Source: Tetrapyrgos nigripes (lineage: Eukaryota > Basidiomycota > Agaricomycetes > Agaricales > Campanellaceae). From it: a DNA stretch of 64,000 bases. The DNA is taken from NCBI GenBank assembly GCA_013368315.1, contig JAACJM010000255.1:1-64000 (forward strand). Reading direction: 5' to 3'. Each line of letters opens with the position of its first letter. Position 1 is the stretch's first letter. The notes under the pieces were generated by a model, which was given only the letters and a program-made list of their open reading frames with translations, searched no databases and was not told where the DNA came from. This document shows positions 1 to 11,424 of this stretch, piece after piece. A program made the position numbers and the translations under genes.

Positions 1-122
1 ATAGTAATCATAACGACCTGGCAGCATATATAGCTGATTACATTCAGGGTTGGTGTCTCAAGTATGCTTTGTATTCTCTTTGTTATAATTATATGTGCTC
101 ATGTCCCTAATTAGATGTACTG

Positions 123-266
123 TGGAGTAGGGGAAGAGGGGATGTCTAGGCCCGGGAGTCACGTGATCGCGTAGTATACAGCTTGCATGTACGCCGTAGA
201 CAGCACTTCACGTCTATCCACTACGTTTGGCTTTGGCATAGCGATAGCCAGCCTCGGCCTACTCCA
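123..266 (+). repeat. 5' LTR (144 bp) of the gag-only element
   Basis: Nearly identical to 1571-1714. It begins TGGAGTAGGGG and ends CCTACTCCA, giving 9-bp inverted ends, and is preceded by ACTG. Confidence 0.85.
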
Positions 267-269
267 TTC

Positions 270-291
270 TGGTGACGAGAGTGCGATTCTC
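270..291 (+). other. Candidate primer-binding site
   Basis: Three bases after the 5' LTR the sequence reads TGGTGACGAGAGTGCGATTC. The opening TGG would pair with the CCA end of a tRNA, and the complement reads like the acceptor and T-arm end of a tRNA. The tRNA species was not determined. Confidence 0.45.
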
Positions 292-379
292 ACCACACGC
301 ACCTTTCGGATATCTTTTCCCTGGTCATTTCCTTGTCGTTCGGAGCTTCCCGTCTTCTTTTGCTGCCACGTCACACATA

Positions 380-1499
380 ATGGACCCACAACCCTTTGAT
401 GGCTCTGGCGACGCGTCCACCTGGCTCAAATCCTTCGACGAGCGCTACAAGAAGAAGTCCCCGTCTTGGAAAACGAAACAGTTCGAGAAGCTACTGTCAG
501 GGGATGCCGAGAATTGGTGGTACGGCGTTTAGGATGGACAGCTGGGGCACGCTGAAGCAGAAATTCGTCGTATATTGGATAGAGGGTCTACGAGGGGATG
601 CGTACAAAGCAAAATGCAAGGCTATTGATTCAGAGACACCACCGGCACCCATTGCAGTCAACTGGGTCACCACGGAGTCTCCACCACCACCCAAACCAGA
701 ACCATTGTCCTCCCATCCCATTTTTTCTGTCCTTGTAACCACTGGTATCCAAGACCCCCATGGCCGTTACAACAAGGCATTTGCACAGCTCTCTCAAGCA
801 GACTCTATGAACAAGGAGAAGATTTTTCGTGTTATTTGGGATGCCGCTTTTGAGTCGGGAAGGAAATGTGGGTATTTGGCAGGACAGAGTGAGGTATACA
901 AGGAGCATGTTGAGGAAGGGAAGAAGTTGGGTTTGAACATGGGGATGATGAAGTTTGAGGAAGAGCAGAAGCGAAGGGAGAGAAATCGTTGTTCTGTTGC
1001 CGTTGACACGTCAGAACTGCAACCTAGTGTTGAAGCAGCATCACAAACTGAACCCGAGGTCTCCTCTGAGCCTATGGTTGCCAGCGTACTCGACAACAAG
1101 CTCAATTGGGCAGACGAGTCTGATACTATTCCGCCAGCAATCTTAATTCCCCACCACGAGATATTTCAGCTCTTCGTTCAAAACAGTTCCACTACTTGTC
1201 CCTTCAACTCTCTTCAATGCCGTGCTCGACGATCTCGGTTTCCATCTCAGAAAACTCGTCAATTCATTACTACACCTACGTTACACTTACATCCCCACAC
1301 TAGTATGCCACAGTCCCATCCCATCATCACACGTTGGCATCCTCATGGTCTTGGAGCTCATAGACCTATCCAAACCTTCACACCATCTTCATCTCCTGCA
1401 TTTCTTCGTCCTAAGCCGGTTATGTTAGATTGGGTGGGAGATCCTCGTTTGGTGGAGTTGGGTCGCATTTTGCAAGATTTAGGTTGGGTTCATCCATAG
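380..1499 (+). pseudogene. Gag-like protein of the small LTR element, one frame break
   Basis: The protein starts at ATG 380 (MDPQPFDGSGDASTWLKSF...), a typical basidiomycete retrotransposon Gag N-terminus ending in a WW-containing block. That frame stops at 530-532. The neighbouring frame then continues to a stop at 1499 with a Gag-type W-x-x-LKQKF block, a charged segment rich in G-x-x-x-G and EEQKRRE, an NWADESD motif and the C-terminal signature LDWVGDPRLVELGRILQDLG. I recall that signature from many gag-like proteins of Agaricomycete non-autonomous elements; this is from memory. The break at about 530-540 could be a 1-base indel or, less likely, a +1 frameshift site. A nucleocapsid role packing element RNA is inferred. 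Confidence 0.7.
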
Positions 1500-1570
1500 G
1501 TTATTGCTTTTTTGTTTTCAGTCAGTTGTTTCCAGGCGACGAGGACATCGCCTTGTTTGAGGGTGGCACA

Positions 1571-1714
1571 TGGAGTAGGGGGAGAGGGGATGCCTAGGCC
1601 CGGTAGTCATGTGATTGCGTAGTATACAGCTCGCATGTACGCCGTAGACAGCACTTCACGTCCATCCACTACGTTTGGCTTTGGCATAGCAATAGCCAGC
1701 CTCGGCCTACTCCA
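1571..1714 (+). repeat. 3' LTR (144 bp) of the gag-only element
   Basis: Direct copy of 123-266, followed by ACTG at 1715-1718. A short purine-rich stretch (GAGGGTGGCA) lies just before it and may be the polypurine tract. Confidence 0.85.
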
Positions 1715-1929
1715 ACTGCTATCCCTCCCAACCTTGACACAGCTGCTGGACCATGAAGTTGATCACATACCAATGATATTCACTGAGGATTTACTGGTGA
1801 TGGATGGGTTTTATGGGATAATTATGGTGTTGATAACGGTGTACTTGTAAACCCTATTTACCTCAATTACAACACCAATGCTCATCTTCATGCTATTATG
1901 TTATTATCACCCTTATACATTCTCAGCAT

Positions 1930-3215
1930 TGCAGGTCTTCACCACTTTCTGCATAGTCGTTGTTTCAAGCAGTGGACTGGAAATAACTCAAAGGCCCTCA
2001 TGAAGGTTTTTGTTGCTGCTGCTGCCTCCTACTTGTCTGACGAAGTGGTCAAATGCTTCATGGCATTCCTTGACTTCTGCTATCTTGTGTGACAACCAGA
2101 TATTGGTGAACAGGACCTCAAGCACATCTCTGATGCTCTTCAACATTTCCACCACTTTTGAGAGGTCTTCTGTGACACTGTTGTCTGTGAGGATTTCAAT
2201 CTTCCTCATCAACACTCACTTGTTCATTATTGTGAAGTTATCATTCTTTTTGGAGCACTCAGTGGTCTATGCTCTTCAATTACCAAGTCCCAACACATCA
2301 CTGCTGTCAAGAAGCCATGGTGATGGTCAACACATTATCAGGCATTGAGCCAGATGTTACTCATCAATCAGCAACTTGATAAACTTGCAGCATTTACATC
2401 AGAGCTTGTCTATCGGCAGCTCCTCCCACCTTCCTATGCACATCCACCAGAAATAGATTTCTTTGATGTTGAAGAGGAAGATATTTGTCCATCCGACTGT
2501 AATTTTATCTTTGGTGAGGTGAATCTTGCGAAGACTCAACATATGTGATTTGTTTTTTAATTGACGTCTAGTGGACCACTCATGATACACTATAGGTTGA
2601 AATGTTCCTCGAACACTCCCTACTTTGGGAGATTGGATATCCATTCCCACTCTTGAGGTCATGACTTGCCAATTTCTCTTCGAGCAGTTGTCTGGTGAAG
2701 AGCTTCCAGCAGGTGCTGATGATCACAATTTGCCTACTATTGGGTCCAAAGTCAGCATCTTTTCATCCACCATGGCTGAGTTCCACTTGCCAAGTGATGT
2801 TGCTGGGGTACAAGGAATGTGTCAAGAGCACATATGGTCTACTGAGTCATGGAAGGGGGCACATCATAAGGACTGCATTAGTTGTTATGAGGAAGGATCA
2901 AGTTGGGTTTCAGTAGTTTGACATTGTACATATTCACCTGTTCTTTTCATTTCAGCACGAAGGTACTGCATACCCATGTGTGCTTGTACAATGGTATAAG
3001 ACATATGGTTCCCACCCAGATAGCAATACAGGGATGTGGATAGTGCAGCAGGAGTAAGGTCTCTCAGTTATACATGTGGACTCTATCTATTGAGGTGTAC
3101 ATTTACTTCCAGTGTTTGGTGAACAGCTATTGCCTCAAAAATTTGACTATCACTACACCTTAGATTGTTTTAGTACACTCTATGTAAACCACTTTGCAGA
3201 TCATCATGCCAATGA
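1930..3215 (+). pseudogene. Decayed C-terminal part of a Plavaka-type transposase
   Basis: Conceptual translation in shifting frames gives a run of blocks that I recognise from the C-terminal half of Plavaka transposases. They are QWTGNNSKALMKVF at about 1970, a cysteine and aromatic block at about 2050, SLVHYCEVIILFGALSGLCSS at about 2215-2280, and KLAAFTSEL at about 2380. Later come GSKVSIFSSTMAEFHLPSDV at about 2740, QHEGTAYPCVLVQWYKTYG at about 2955 and TGMWIV at about 3035. Several stops and frame changes separate them, so the copy is dead. It begins about 200 bp after the gag-only LTR element; no N-terminal or catalytic part is visible. A different Plavaka copy lies at 33.9-38.6 kb. Confidence 0.75.
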
Positions 3216-3219
3216 AATT

Positions 3220-4815
3220 CTTACTTGACTCGTATATTTGCATATAGTTTGTATAGTCTGCTCTAAACCTCTATACTATCCTCAGCTCAGGCAAACTTGT
3301 ATAGAGGTATAGACATTTGACTTTTCTATCACTGCTATGCTTCAATATTGGCTAGAAAACTGCTATTTTATTGATGAGTAGTTTTTTGTATCGTAGCATA
3401 ATACTTAGTCTACTATAGGTTGATTTCATAGAATAAAAAGTAACCTACCACATAGCTTGTCTTAAATCGTAGCTATGCTGCCCCAACAGTGTCAGTTCTC
3501 AGCTCATTTAAATATTTGCAATGTGTCAGTTGGGAGATCACAAGGGATAAGTGCATACTTTACCCTTTGCTTGTCCTTCAATGTGTCTGACTTGTTTCCT
3601 CTAGTCCGCTGTGCTGCATACTCAGGTCATGTAAACTGTTGGAAGAACAGTTTGTGGTGCGCTTCCTTTAAACTTTTTCTACAATTTAATACTAATACAG
3701 AAATCTTCCTCTTCAGGCATAGGATGAAGGAGCATACTCATTTGGTAAGCCAGCTTTTCCTTCACAACCTGATATAAGACCCTAACCTGCTGTGTACATT
3801 TAGAACAATGGGATCTGCTTTCATGCAGTGGTTGGCAGTACACCATGACAGTATTGTATGCAGCAGTAGTTGTGGGAAGGACCCATCTATATTATCAGTA
3901 CCAAAGTAACGCTTTCCATTCCATGTACCTATTTCATAGCTCTTGTAATGATATATCTCTTCTAACGCACTGATATTGGGAATTTGAGGTATGAGGCTGT
4001 GGTTATACTAATTCTATTTAGCAGCTTTGCTGATGGCTTTTGAAAGCAGGAAGCAAATTTCAAAAGTGATCAGGCTTTGGTTTTGAAAGTATGGCCAGTT
4101 TACCATTTTACTGATGTCAACCCTGCATCCATCCATTTCTTCTTTCATCTTCACCATGCCTAGAGAAGTCAAACAAAGATCCACTTGACAGTGCACCAAT
4201 GTGCATCAACCTCTCCCCTCCACCCCACCAATTCCAAACTGCCTTCACAAACCACTGTGCAATCAACCACAGCATTATGACCCCACATCCCCTAACAACA
4301 TCTGCCTTCTTCCACCCCCTTCTGCACTTCCTCAACCCTCAACTCCTCTCCTTTTGAAATCCCCTGTGTTCCCAACCCATCTTCCATTAGCAGTGCACCT
4401 CCTCCTTCCCCCTCCTTCTGTCTCCATGCCTTGCAAATATCACACTACTGAGAACCCCATGTCAATCCTATCTGAGCATTTATGAGTGTACATTTTGCAC
4501 AAAGTGGTTGAGAAAAAATGTGACACATGGGAACCAGGCAAATTTTTCCTTTTTTACTGACAACCATCATCATTGACAACTCTCGACAATTCCCAATGCT
4601 CTTATTCCAGCCTTCGGTGACTGTTTCACTTGCTTCCATAAAGCCTTTGATGCTCTCCTACTGGTTCTCCTGGCAAGGAGTGTCTAGTCTGGGAAGATAT
4701 ACAATGAAGATCTGGCACTGGGGAAGGGAATGTGGACTAAGTGAAGGAGAGGAGATATTGAAGAGCATTGGAAAACTTTGAAGGGGGCTGTATGGGGTTT
4801 CTATGACCAAGGAGA
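3220..4815. other. Stretch without a recognisable gene
   Basis: AT-rich sequence with only short, unconvincing open frames. A proline-rich frame at 4201-4485 has low complexity. A patch near 4640-4800 can be read on the plus strand with stops and may be a worn coding fragment, but no family was recognised. Confidence 0.5.
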
Positions 4816-4819
4816 TGTA

Positions 4820-5200
4820 TGTTCTTTCCTTCCATCAAACCTTTACTCTCAGTAACAGCATTAGCAGATATGATTCATATGAGTCAGGCCTAGGTGACTT
4901 AGAGGCTTCTGGCTGGTGGGAAGAGCTCTATCTCACAACTACGAATATGCTGACAATTACCAGTGCACCCAGCCTGCCATATCACAACCTGAAACCCACA
5001 TTTCATGATTGCACATCCTTTCCTCTATGTTCTTTCCTTCTATTGACCTTTACTCTCAGCAACAGCATCAGCAGATATGACTCACATGAGTTGGGCCTAG
5101 GCAACTTAGAGGCTCCTGGTGAGTGGGGGAGGGCTCTATCTCACAAATATGGATACACTGATGATTACCAGTACACCCAACCCACCACATCACAACCTAA
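4820..5200 (+). repeat. Tandem duplication, about 208-bp period
   Basis: The block starting TGTTCTTTCCTTC at 4820 recurs at about 5028. Shared landmarks are TTTACTCTCAG, CAACAGCAT, GATATGA, GGCCTAGG and CATATCACAACCT-like ends. The two copies have drifted by many substitutions. The second copy ends exactly where the solo LTR begins at 5201. Confidence 0.7.
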
Positions 5201-5294
5201 TGATATGCTGTACAAAATCACATATAGAAATGCTATTTGACAGTTAGAAATCTGATTTACCACTTCAATTGGTGTATAAAGACTAGAGTGAGTC

Positions 5295-5981
5295 TGTCAC
5301 AAACCCTCAAGTGGGGAGAATGCCCCAGGAGGAGTCTGGAACCTAGGGGTGGCTTCAGTGAGAGGGAGTGACACTACTCACCCACTGACCCTAAGCCTAT
5401 GAGATCAGAGATCTGAGCTGCTGGCAGATCAATCTGAGATGACAGCAAAGAACTAGATCAAGGAGAATGACGATGGATGGTGAATGTAGAATGAGAATCC
5501 CTATGAAGGATACGAGAGAGTCGTCCAACTAGATTCGCTGTGCACAAGTGTAGTGCACGTATCTCTTGATTCACAATGTGGAACAAGCAAAGAAGAATAA
5601 GAGGAAACAACAACAAGATCAATTCTGAGGCTTGAGTACAGGAGTAGTGAAACCACCTCCTGTATCAAGACTCCACAACTAACTATGGTGCTCCTATAAC
5701 TAATATACTAAACGATCGTGAGTCCCAAATGGTGAATAGAATAAATGAATCAAATGTTAAACAACAAATATAGATGTGGAGCGATGAACGAAATGAATAA
5801 TCGACATAATAAATGAAACAGAAATAGAATAGGGTGGGGGCACACATAGGTATAGTCGAAAAACCCTCTGAGGGTTTCTGGTCTTAGGCAGTGAATGATG
5901 TAAGAGTGACAGATATGGAAATATGAAGGAGTGTATGGGTATGGCATGTGCTGAAGGTGGCTGAGATGAGGATTTCTGACA
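5295..5981 (-). repeat. LTR of the gypsy element (3' LTR in element sense)
   Basis: Starts TGTCAC and ends TGACA on the plus strand. It is a direct copy of 10345-11120, with several short indels; the right copy is about 90 bp longer. It contains a perfect 17-bp palindrome AAACCCTCTGAGGGTTT at 5861-5877. Confidence 0.85.
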
Positions 5982-6181
5982 TTACCCCCCTCTAAGATGA
6001 ACTTTTCCACAAGTGAGTGTTTTTCAAGTCGGTGGTGGTAGAAAATATGAAAGGTACAGTCCAGATATGAATGGTAGGATCCATATGAAATTCCATCAGA
6101 GAATAACTTTAAAGGCGTCTGCATTCCCTGAATAGTCACTTCTGTGATTATGTTAATGGAAAAGGAAGAATTTCTGTTCAA
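5982..6181 (-). pseudogene. Polypurine tract and remnant of the gypsy Pol C-terminus
   Basis: On the minus strand an open frame runs from about 6181 through the polypurine tract into the LTR. At the tract it reads EKFILEGGNVRN, an end that I associate with fungal gypsy Pol proteins. The tract itself (AGAGGGGGG, 5984-5993) would prime plus-strand DNA synthesis. The rest of Pol (protease, reverse transcriptase, RNase H, integrase) is missing. Confidence 0.55.
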
Positions 6182-6299
6182 TCAAAATCCTTTCAGGGTT
6201 TTGTTGAATTTTTTGAGACCTCGAATGACAACCCATTCTTGTCCAACAATCACCACCAATTATCCAACTGTCCTTATCATCCATCATGACCAACTGAAC

Positions 6300-8420
6300 C
6301 ATGCTTGTGTCCTGCTTCAAGTTCTTTATTGAAGATCTTGAATTTTCCACCATTCCCACCAATCTTGCTCCCCCTGACTCAGCAATTCTCTCAGCATCTG
6401 CTCTGACACCTGTTACCCAACAAGCCACATACAAATGGCATTACCTTCCAAAATGTTCATTCAGGTTTTGTGTTTGTGGCGCTAAGAAGCAGACAGTGGA
6501 ATTCCTTGATGAAGAGGTCTTCCTGGTTTCTGAAGGGCAACTATCCATCCAGAACTGAGATTATTGATGCTGCCTTTGACTTTCTTCTTCATATGGTGAG
6601 TCTTCTTGAAGGATTTTCGATTTTGGTTGAACACCTAACATGATTCTTCTCCAATAGCATTTTCTTTTTGAATTCTTACTTGTCTTGACCGAAAAACATC
6701 CTAGTTGCATCCAATTTCTCATATCCCCAGCCTTCTATTGCCTTATCCAAGAAACCAATTATCACTATTGGTTTATTCGAGATGACAATGCCTTCTTTCA
6801 TCAATGGAAGGAAGGCAGCAGTGTCGAATATTGGACCATTGACCATATTGTGCAGGTCGCTGATTTGAGTAACAAGTGGATGAATCTCTGGTCCCATGTA
6901 TCAGGTCATTTCAACACCTTCAATCCAGATACAGTAGTTGAAGATTACTTCAGAACAAATGTGATGGATGTCAATGAGGTCATTGAAGATGCTGTTCCTG
7001 AGATTCCTGCAGTTACTGCCTCCCCTTCTTGTTCACCATCTCCTATATGCACTCCACCCACCTTTTCATTCTAATTGGATCATCAACTTGCCCTTCTCCA
7101 ATCAAAATCTATCCCTTCATCTTCGCAACCTGGCCCATCACACTCCTCTCAGACACCTCTGTTCACTTCCACCCATCCAACGTCCCCTTCTCAGCTCTTT
7201 GACAATGATCTCAACATTGTTTCAAGCCCCAGAGGAATTTTTCAATGGGATTGCTGACCCCTCATCCTTCTCCAGTACCTCAAGATCCTGCAGAAGAGTC
7301 TGAATCTGAAGACGAGACTCCAATCACCAAACATCTTCATAAAAGACGTTCTTCATACTCCCCTCCTTGCAAAGTCCCTAAAACCACTCCCAATGTTTCA
7401 CCACAGGAATCATCATCTACTCCTTGAAAACATCTATCCAGTGTGCAATGTCGTCAAATTCATAAGGAGAAGGAATGTGAAGAATCATTGTCAGGAAATA
7501 GAAAGAGGGATAAAGGAAAGGGAAAGGCGAGATTGGTTCATGGGGCTGAAACAGTGGGTGAGGAAGATGAGACAGTCCCTGTGATGAAAACTCACAAGTC
7601 CAGACAGTTCAGGGTGAAAAACCCTCGAGAAGATCCTGGACCAGTGTTGCCTGAGGGATTTCTTCCTCCATCTAATTGAGATCTGTCTTTTGAACAGTCT
7701 CGAGTTCTCCTTCATTGTGATCCAGTCTGTTCTAACAACAATCCTCACTCCTGTGTCCCTGCTTTCGTCTTTCAAGACACCAATGTCATCAACAAGAACC
7801 CTTTCAAGAACAACTGGTACATCGAGTCCCCTTCAAATGCAGACAGGGCACTAAGGTGAGATCCTCTTTTACCCAGTATATTTTCTCTAGGCATTTATTT
7901 ATGATTCTTCTCCTTAGTGTCTTGGCTCACAAAAGACATATCCAGAATTCTGGGTATGTCATTTGGCCATGCAACAATTATCAGTTGACCACCCCGATGC
8001 CTTTCATCAGTCCTACCAATGCTGCAAAGAACATTGGTAACTTCTGTATCAACACCACTCCCAGGATTATCTATGATATCCAAAAATTTCCTTGCAAGCG
8101 GTGTGCAAAGCATGGGCTCCCCTGTGTCTTTGAAAAGACCATGAGTGAGTCTTGGCAGTGGTCCCCAATATCATATCTAGCATGTTGATGGAAGGCAGGG
8201 ACGAAGTGTTCCTTGAAAGAGCTCTGGAATCCATCTTTCCATCCCTATGAATTTACAGGCACAATGTTCGTGCCATTTCATCATGGGCATACTTGGTGTA
8301 AGTACCTTCACTTTCCTTTTGAAGGATTTTCAAATACTGATTGGATTTTTCCAGTGGCTCCCAAAGATTTCACCAAGCGCAAGTTCACTGGTAACTGGGA
8401 CTTTCTTATCTGATGTGAAT
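6300..8420 (+). pseudogene. Multi-exon gene remnant inside the gypsy element, antisense to it
   Basis: Plus-strand coding blocks can be followed with plausible introns (GTGAGT at about 6596 to CCAATAG at about 6658; GTGAGA at about 7856) but are broken by stops and frame changes. Blocks include a segment around 6685-7074 (EDYFRTNVMDVNEV), a Ser/Pro-rich middle, RQFRVKNPREDPGPVLPEGF at about 7605-7665, NKNPFKNNWYIESPSNADRA at about 7790-7850 and IWPCNNYQLTTPMPF at about 7960. A cysteine cluster CKRCAKHGLPC (CX2CX6C) follows at about 8095, like half of a Zn2Cys6 cluster, then FTGTMFVPFHHGHTW and KFTGNWDF. I do not recognise the family. It is not a retroelement protein as far as I can see, so it may be a captured or nested gene. 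Confidence 0.5.
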
Positions 8421-9099
8421 GTCTTTGTTGTTGTCGACTTGTTGCTGATTGCAATTTGTCTTGGTTGCGCAGAGGGTAAATTGTTTTTTTGGTAGTATTG
8501 AACACTCATCCTCTTCATTGTCTTCCTCGTGGACTTTAGTTGATTATGTATTTTCTGCTGTATCACTTTTTTTTTCTTGATTTTGTATATGAAATGTATA
8601 AATGCACGCACTGCACACCATCCTTCTTGAATCTTCATGCGAAAATAAGTTGAACATCAAAATTTGCAAAGCCGAAAACGAGTCAATGATAAATAATAAT
8701 GAAAGAATTCGAGAATATAGGAATATGATGAGAGAACTTGAATCTGAGTTGGTACATCTGTCTTGATCTTCTATTGGACCAGGTACAAGATATAAAGCCT
8801 TTTGTAGGTTATCCGTGCTGAAATTCATTAATAGTCAATAGAGAAATATGATTGAAGGCCCAAAGGGTATAAGGTGGTGAAAATCCTTCTGCGGATTTCC
8901 AAATCCAGCTTTCCAATCACCTTTTCCAAATATGATAGCATACATAGCCTTAATATTGCAGCCTGGTATTCCTAGTCGATCCACCAGAGAAAAGGGGTAT
9001 GAGACACATGTGTGTCAAACATTATTCATCTGTTTATTGCACAATATCCAAGCCATAGTTGTCCAAAAAGGATTCGAGAATCCCTCTAAAGGTTTCTGG

Positions 9100-10035
9100 T
9101 CATCAAGAACCCTGCTAAAGGCCTTGATCTTCCCTAGATTCCCTAAGAGTTGACTTCCATAGGCGTACCAGATTCTGTGGTTTCCCTTGTAAACATTTTC
9201 ATAGTGTCTGGCTGAATGGTATATTCCAGAAGCATGTTGATCTGTCAAACTACCCAAGTAGCTTCATCTGTGAATCCTCCAATGCATAATGTGTTGACAT
9301 AATGATCCATCTGAATGATGTCTTCTTGCATAGTGGGTCAGGTGTAACTTCCTTCCCAAAATTGCCTTTCAGTGTTTCCCATAAGATCGTGAGTTACGAG
9401 CATACGTGGTCATATGAGATCTCTTCCAGTAACTGGAAATCGAGCTTGATGCTGCCTAGTGTATTCATTCATGTACTCACCCAGAGGTTTGTTGTTCCTA
9501 AGTCTCTCAACTGCCCTTGGATTTTGCAAAATTACATCTCTGATCTGATGTTGTAAGGCTCTTTGATTATCCAGGTCACGAGTTAACTGGTGATTAATGC
9601 TAATGCCTCCATGTACTCTGTAGCAACAATAGCTTCCATGGCAAACAATAAGTCTCATGTGGGAATTGCATAACAATTAGTGGTGTCCTCATCAAGGATA
9701 TGTGTTCATCAAAATTCAGTCAAAATCCCTTGCAAGGTATCTCAGTATAGGTCAATGCATTCTTCCAGAGTGAGTATAGCTCCTACTCCTTCTGAAGGGT
9801 TTTGAACAAACGTGAAGCCTTCCTGTGAGCGTAAAGCATAGGATACGATTGGCCAAAGGATATGGATATGATAGAATTGGATGATATAAGTCTTGAAGTC
9901 GAATGATGTCTGAATACAGTTAAATGTAATGTCCCTGTGAACCAAATACAAGATGATCAACCAAATAACCTGCCCAGCAGTTCTGATCAACCAATCAAGC
10001 ACTGACACTGCATCCCTAAACCAGCAGTGACCCAT
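9100..10035 (-). pseudogene. Possible worn retroelement coding remnant
   Basis: Near the element's 5' LTR, where gag would be expected, the minus strand has open stretches at 9742-10035 and 9410-9676. The second reads RDVILQNPRAVERLRNNKPL and continues in broken frames to about 9150. No zinc knuckle or other Gag hallmark is visible, so the Gag identity is only positional. Confidence 0.25.
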
Positions 10036-10344
10036 TGTAACATACTGTAGCCAATATACCCCCCATCTGGAAAGGTGTCAACAGCCAATATGCGACTACA
10101 AGTGATGCTCTTTACTGATGAGCAGCACCAATGACCCCCAACAATGATCTGAAGAAGTAGTGAGTCCTAAGGAAGATGTTGATATCTGATGGTGGTACCT
10201 GAGGCGCTCAAAGAGGTTCTCGAATGAGTCGACCCCTCCTTGAAGTTTTTGGTACTGACAGAAAAGGAAGAATAAAGGATAGGATAGGATTGATAAAGAT
10301 AATTAAATGAATTCCCCTGAATGACAATGGGAGAATTGATCTTC

Positions 10345-11120
10345 TGTCACGAACCCTTGAGCCAGGCTAACCTCTCAATGCCAAATGGGCTTGTTGATGA
10401 GGGGAGAATGCCCCAGGAGGAGTCTGGAACCTAGGGGTGGCTTCAGTGAGAGGGAGTGACACTACTCACCCACTGACCCTAAGCCTATGAGATCAGAGAT
10501 CCAAGCTGCTGGTGGATCAATCTACATGCCTGTATGGCAACTGAGATGACAGCAAAGAACTAGACCAAGGAGAATGACGATGGATGGTGAATGAAGAACG
10601 AGAATCCCTATGAAGGATACGAGACAACTGTGACTCCTGAGAGAGTCATCCAACTAGATTCGCTGTGCACAAGTGTAGTGCATGTATCCCTCGATTTGCA
10701 ATGCAGAACAAGCAAAAGAAGAATGAGAGGAAACAATAACAAGATCAATTCTGAGGCTTGAGTACAGGAGAACACTACCTATATATGAGTAGTGAAACCA
10801 CCTCCTGTATCAAGACTCCACAACTAACTATGGTGCTCCTATAACTAATATACTAATGGTGAATAGAATAAATGAATCCAATGTTAAACAACAAATATAG
10901 ATGTGGAGCGATGAATGGAATGAATAATTGACATAATAAATGAAATGGAAATAGAATAGGGTGGGGGCACACATAGGTATAATTGAAAAACCCTCTGAGG
11001 GTTTCTGGTCTTAGGCAGTGAATGATGTAAGAGTGACAGATATGGAAATATGAAGGAGTGTATGGGTATGGCATGTGCTGAAGGTGTAGCTGAAGGTGGC
11101 TGAGACAAGGATTTCTGACA
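10345..11120 (-). repeat. LTR of the gypsy element (5' LTR in element sense)
   Basis: Direct copy of 5295-5981, with extra bases near 10360-10390, 10520-10545, 10625-10645 and 10770-10790. It starts TGTCAC, ends TGACA and is followed by GAGTC. The 17-bp palindrome AAACCCTCTGAGGGTTT is conserved at 10988-11004. Confidence 0.85.
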
Positions 11121-11137
11121 GAGTCCTGAACTGCTAG

Positions 11138-11424
11138 TTACCATACTATTTCAATCAATTTGCAAGTCACACATCACAGCCCCCGAAAATTTGCGAAATT
11201 TTTTCACTGGTCACAGGTCACAGAGGTCCAATCGCAAGTGTCACAGGCTCCCAGATCACCCAAAAGTCTCTCAAAAGGGCAAAAAACCAGTCAAAAATTC
11301 GCAAAATTTGCAGAAACTGTCCTTGGTCACAGGTCACTCAGCTGAAATCACAAAAAAAATATTCACAAGAGGGTGCCACAGTCACACCCCCATCGCAAAT
11401 TGATTGGAATACTACAGTAAACCA
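11138..11424. mobile_element. MITE with inverted ends inside the solo LTR
   Basis: About 287 bp whose ends are inverted: TATTTCAATCAATTTGC on the left and GCAAATTGATTGGAATA on the right. CTAG lies outside both ends (11134-11137 and 11425-11428), a possible target duplication. The interior is non-coding, with GGTCACAGGTCAC repeated near 11210 and 11325. It interrupts sequence continuous in the related LTR at 58493. Confidence 0.6.

Larger units (their letters stand above)
123..1714 (+). mobile_element. Small gag-only LTR retroelement with both LTRs
   Basis: Two 144-bp direct repeats (123-266 and 1571-1714) bound a 1.6-kb unit. Each repeat starts TGGAGTAGG and ends CCTACTCCA, so its ends are inverted copies. 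The 4 bases ACTG lie just outside both ends (119-122 and 1715-1718), which fits a target-site duplication. The interior encodes only a Gag-like protein; there is no protease, reverse transcriptase or integrase. This fits a non-autonomous TRIM-like or gag-only LTR element that needs enzymes from another retrotransposon. The two LTRs differ at only a few positions, so the insertion is not very old. Confidence 0.85.
5295..11120 (-). mobile_element. Decayed gypsy-type LTR retrotransposon, minus strand, GAGTC duplication
   Basis: Long direct repeats at 5295-5981 and 10345-11120 start TGTCAC and end TGACA. GAGTC lies directly before 5295 (5290-5294) and directly after 11120 (11121-11125), a clean 5-bp target duplication. 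The flanks joined across it restore the solo-LTR sequence seen at 58485-58510. The reading direction is minus: on that strand a purine tract AGAGGGGGG precedes the LTR at 5981. Almost no pol coding is left. The interior instead carries a plus-strand multi-exon gene remnant (6.3-8.4 kb), so this copy is non-autonomous. Confidence 0.85.
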
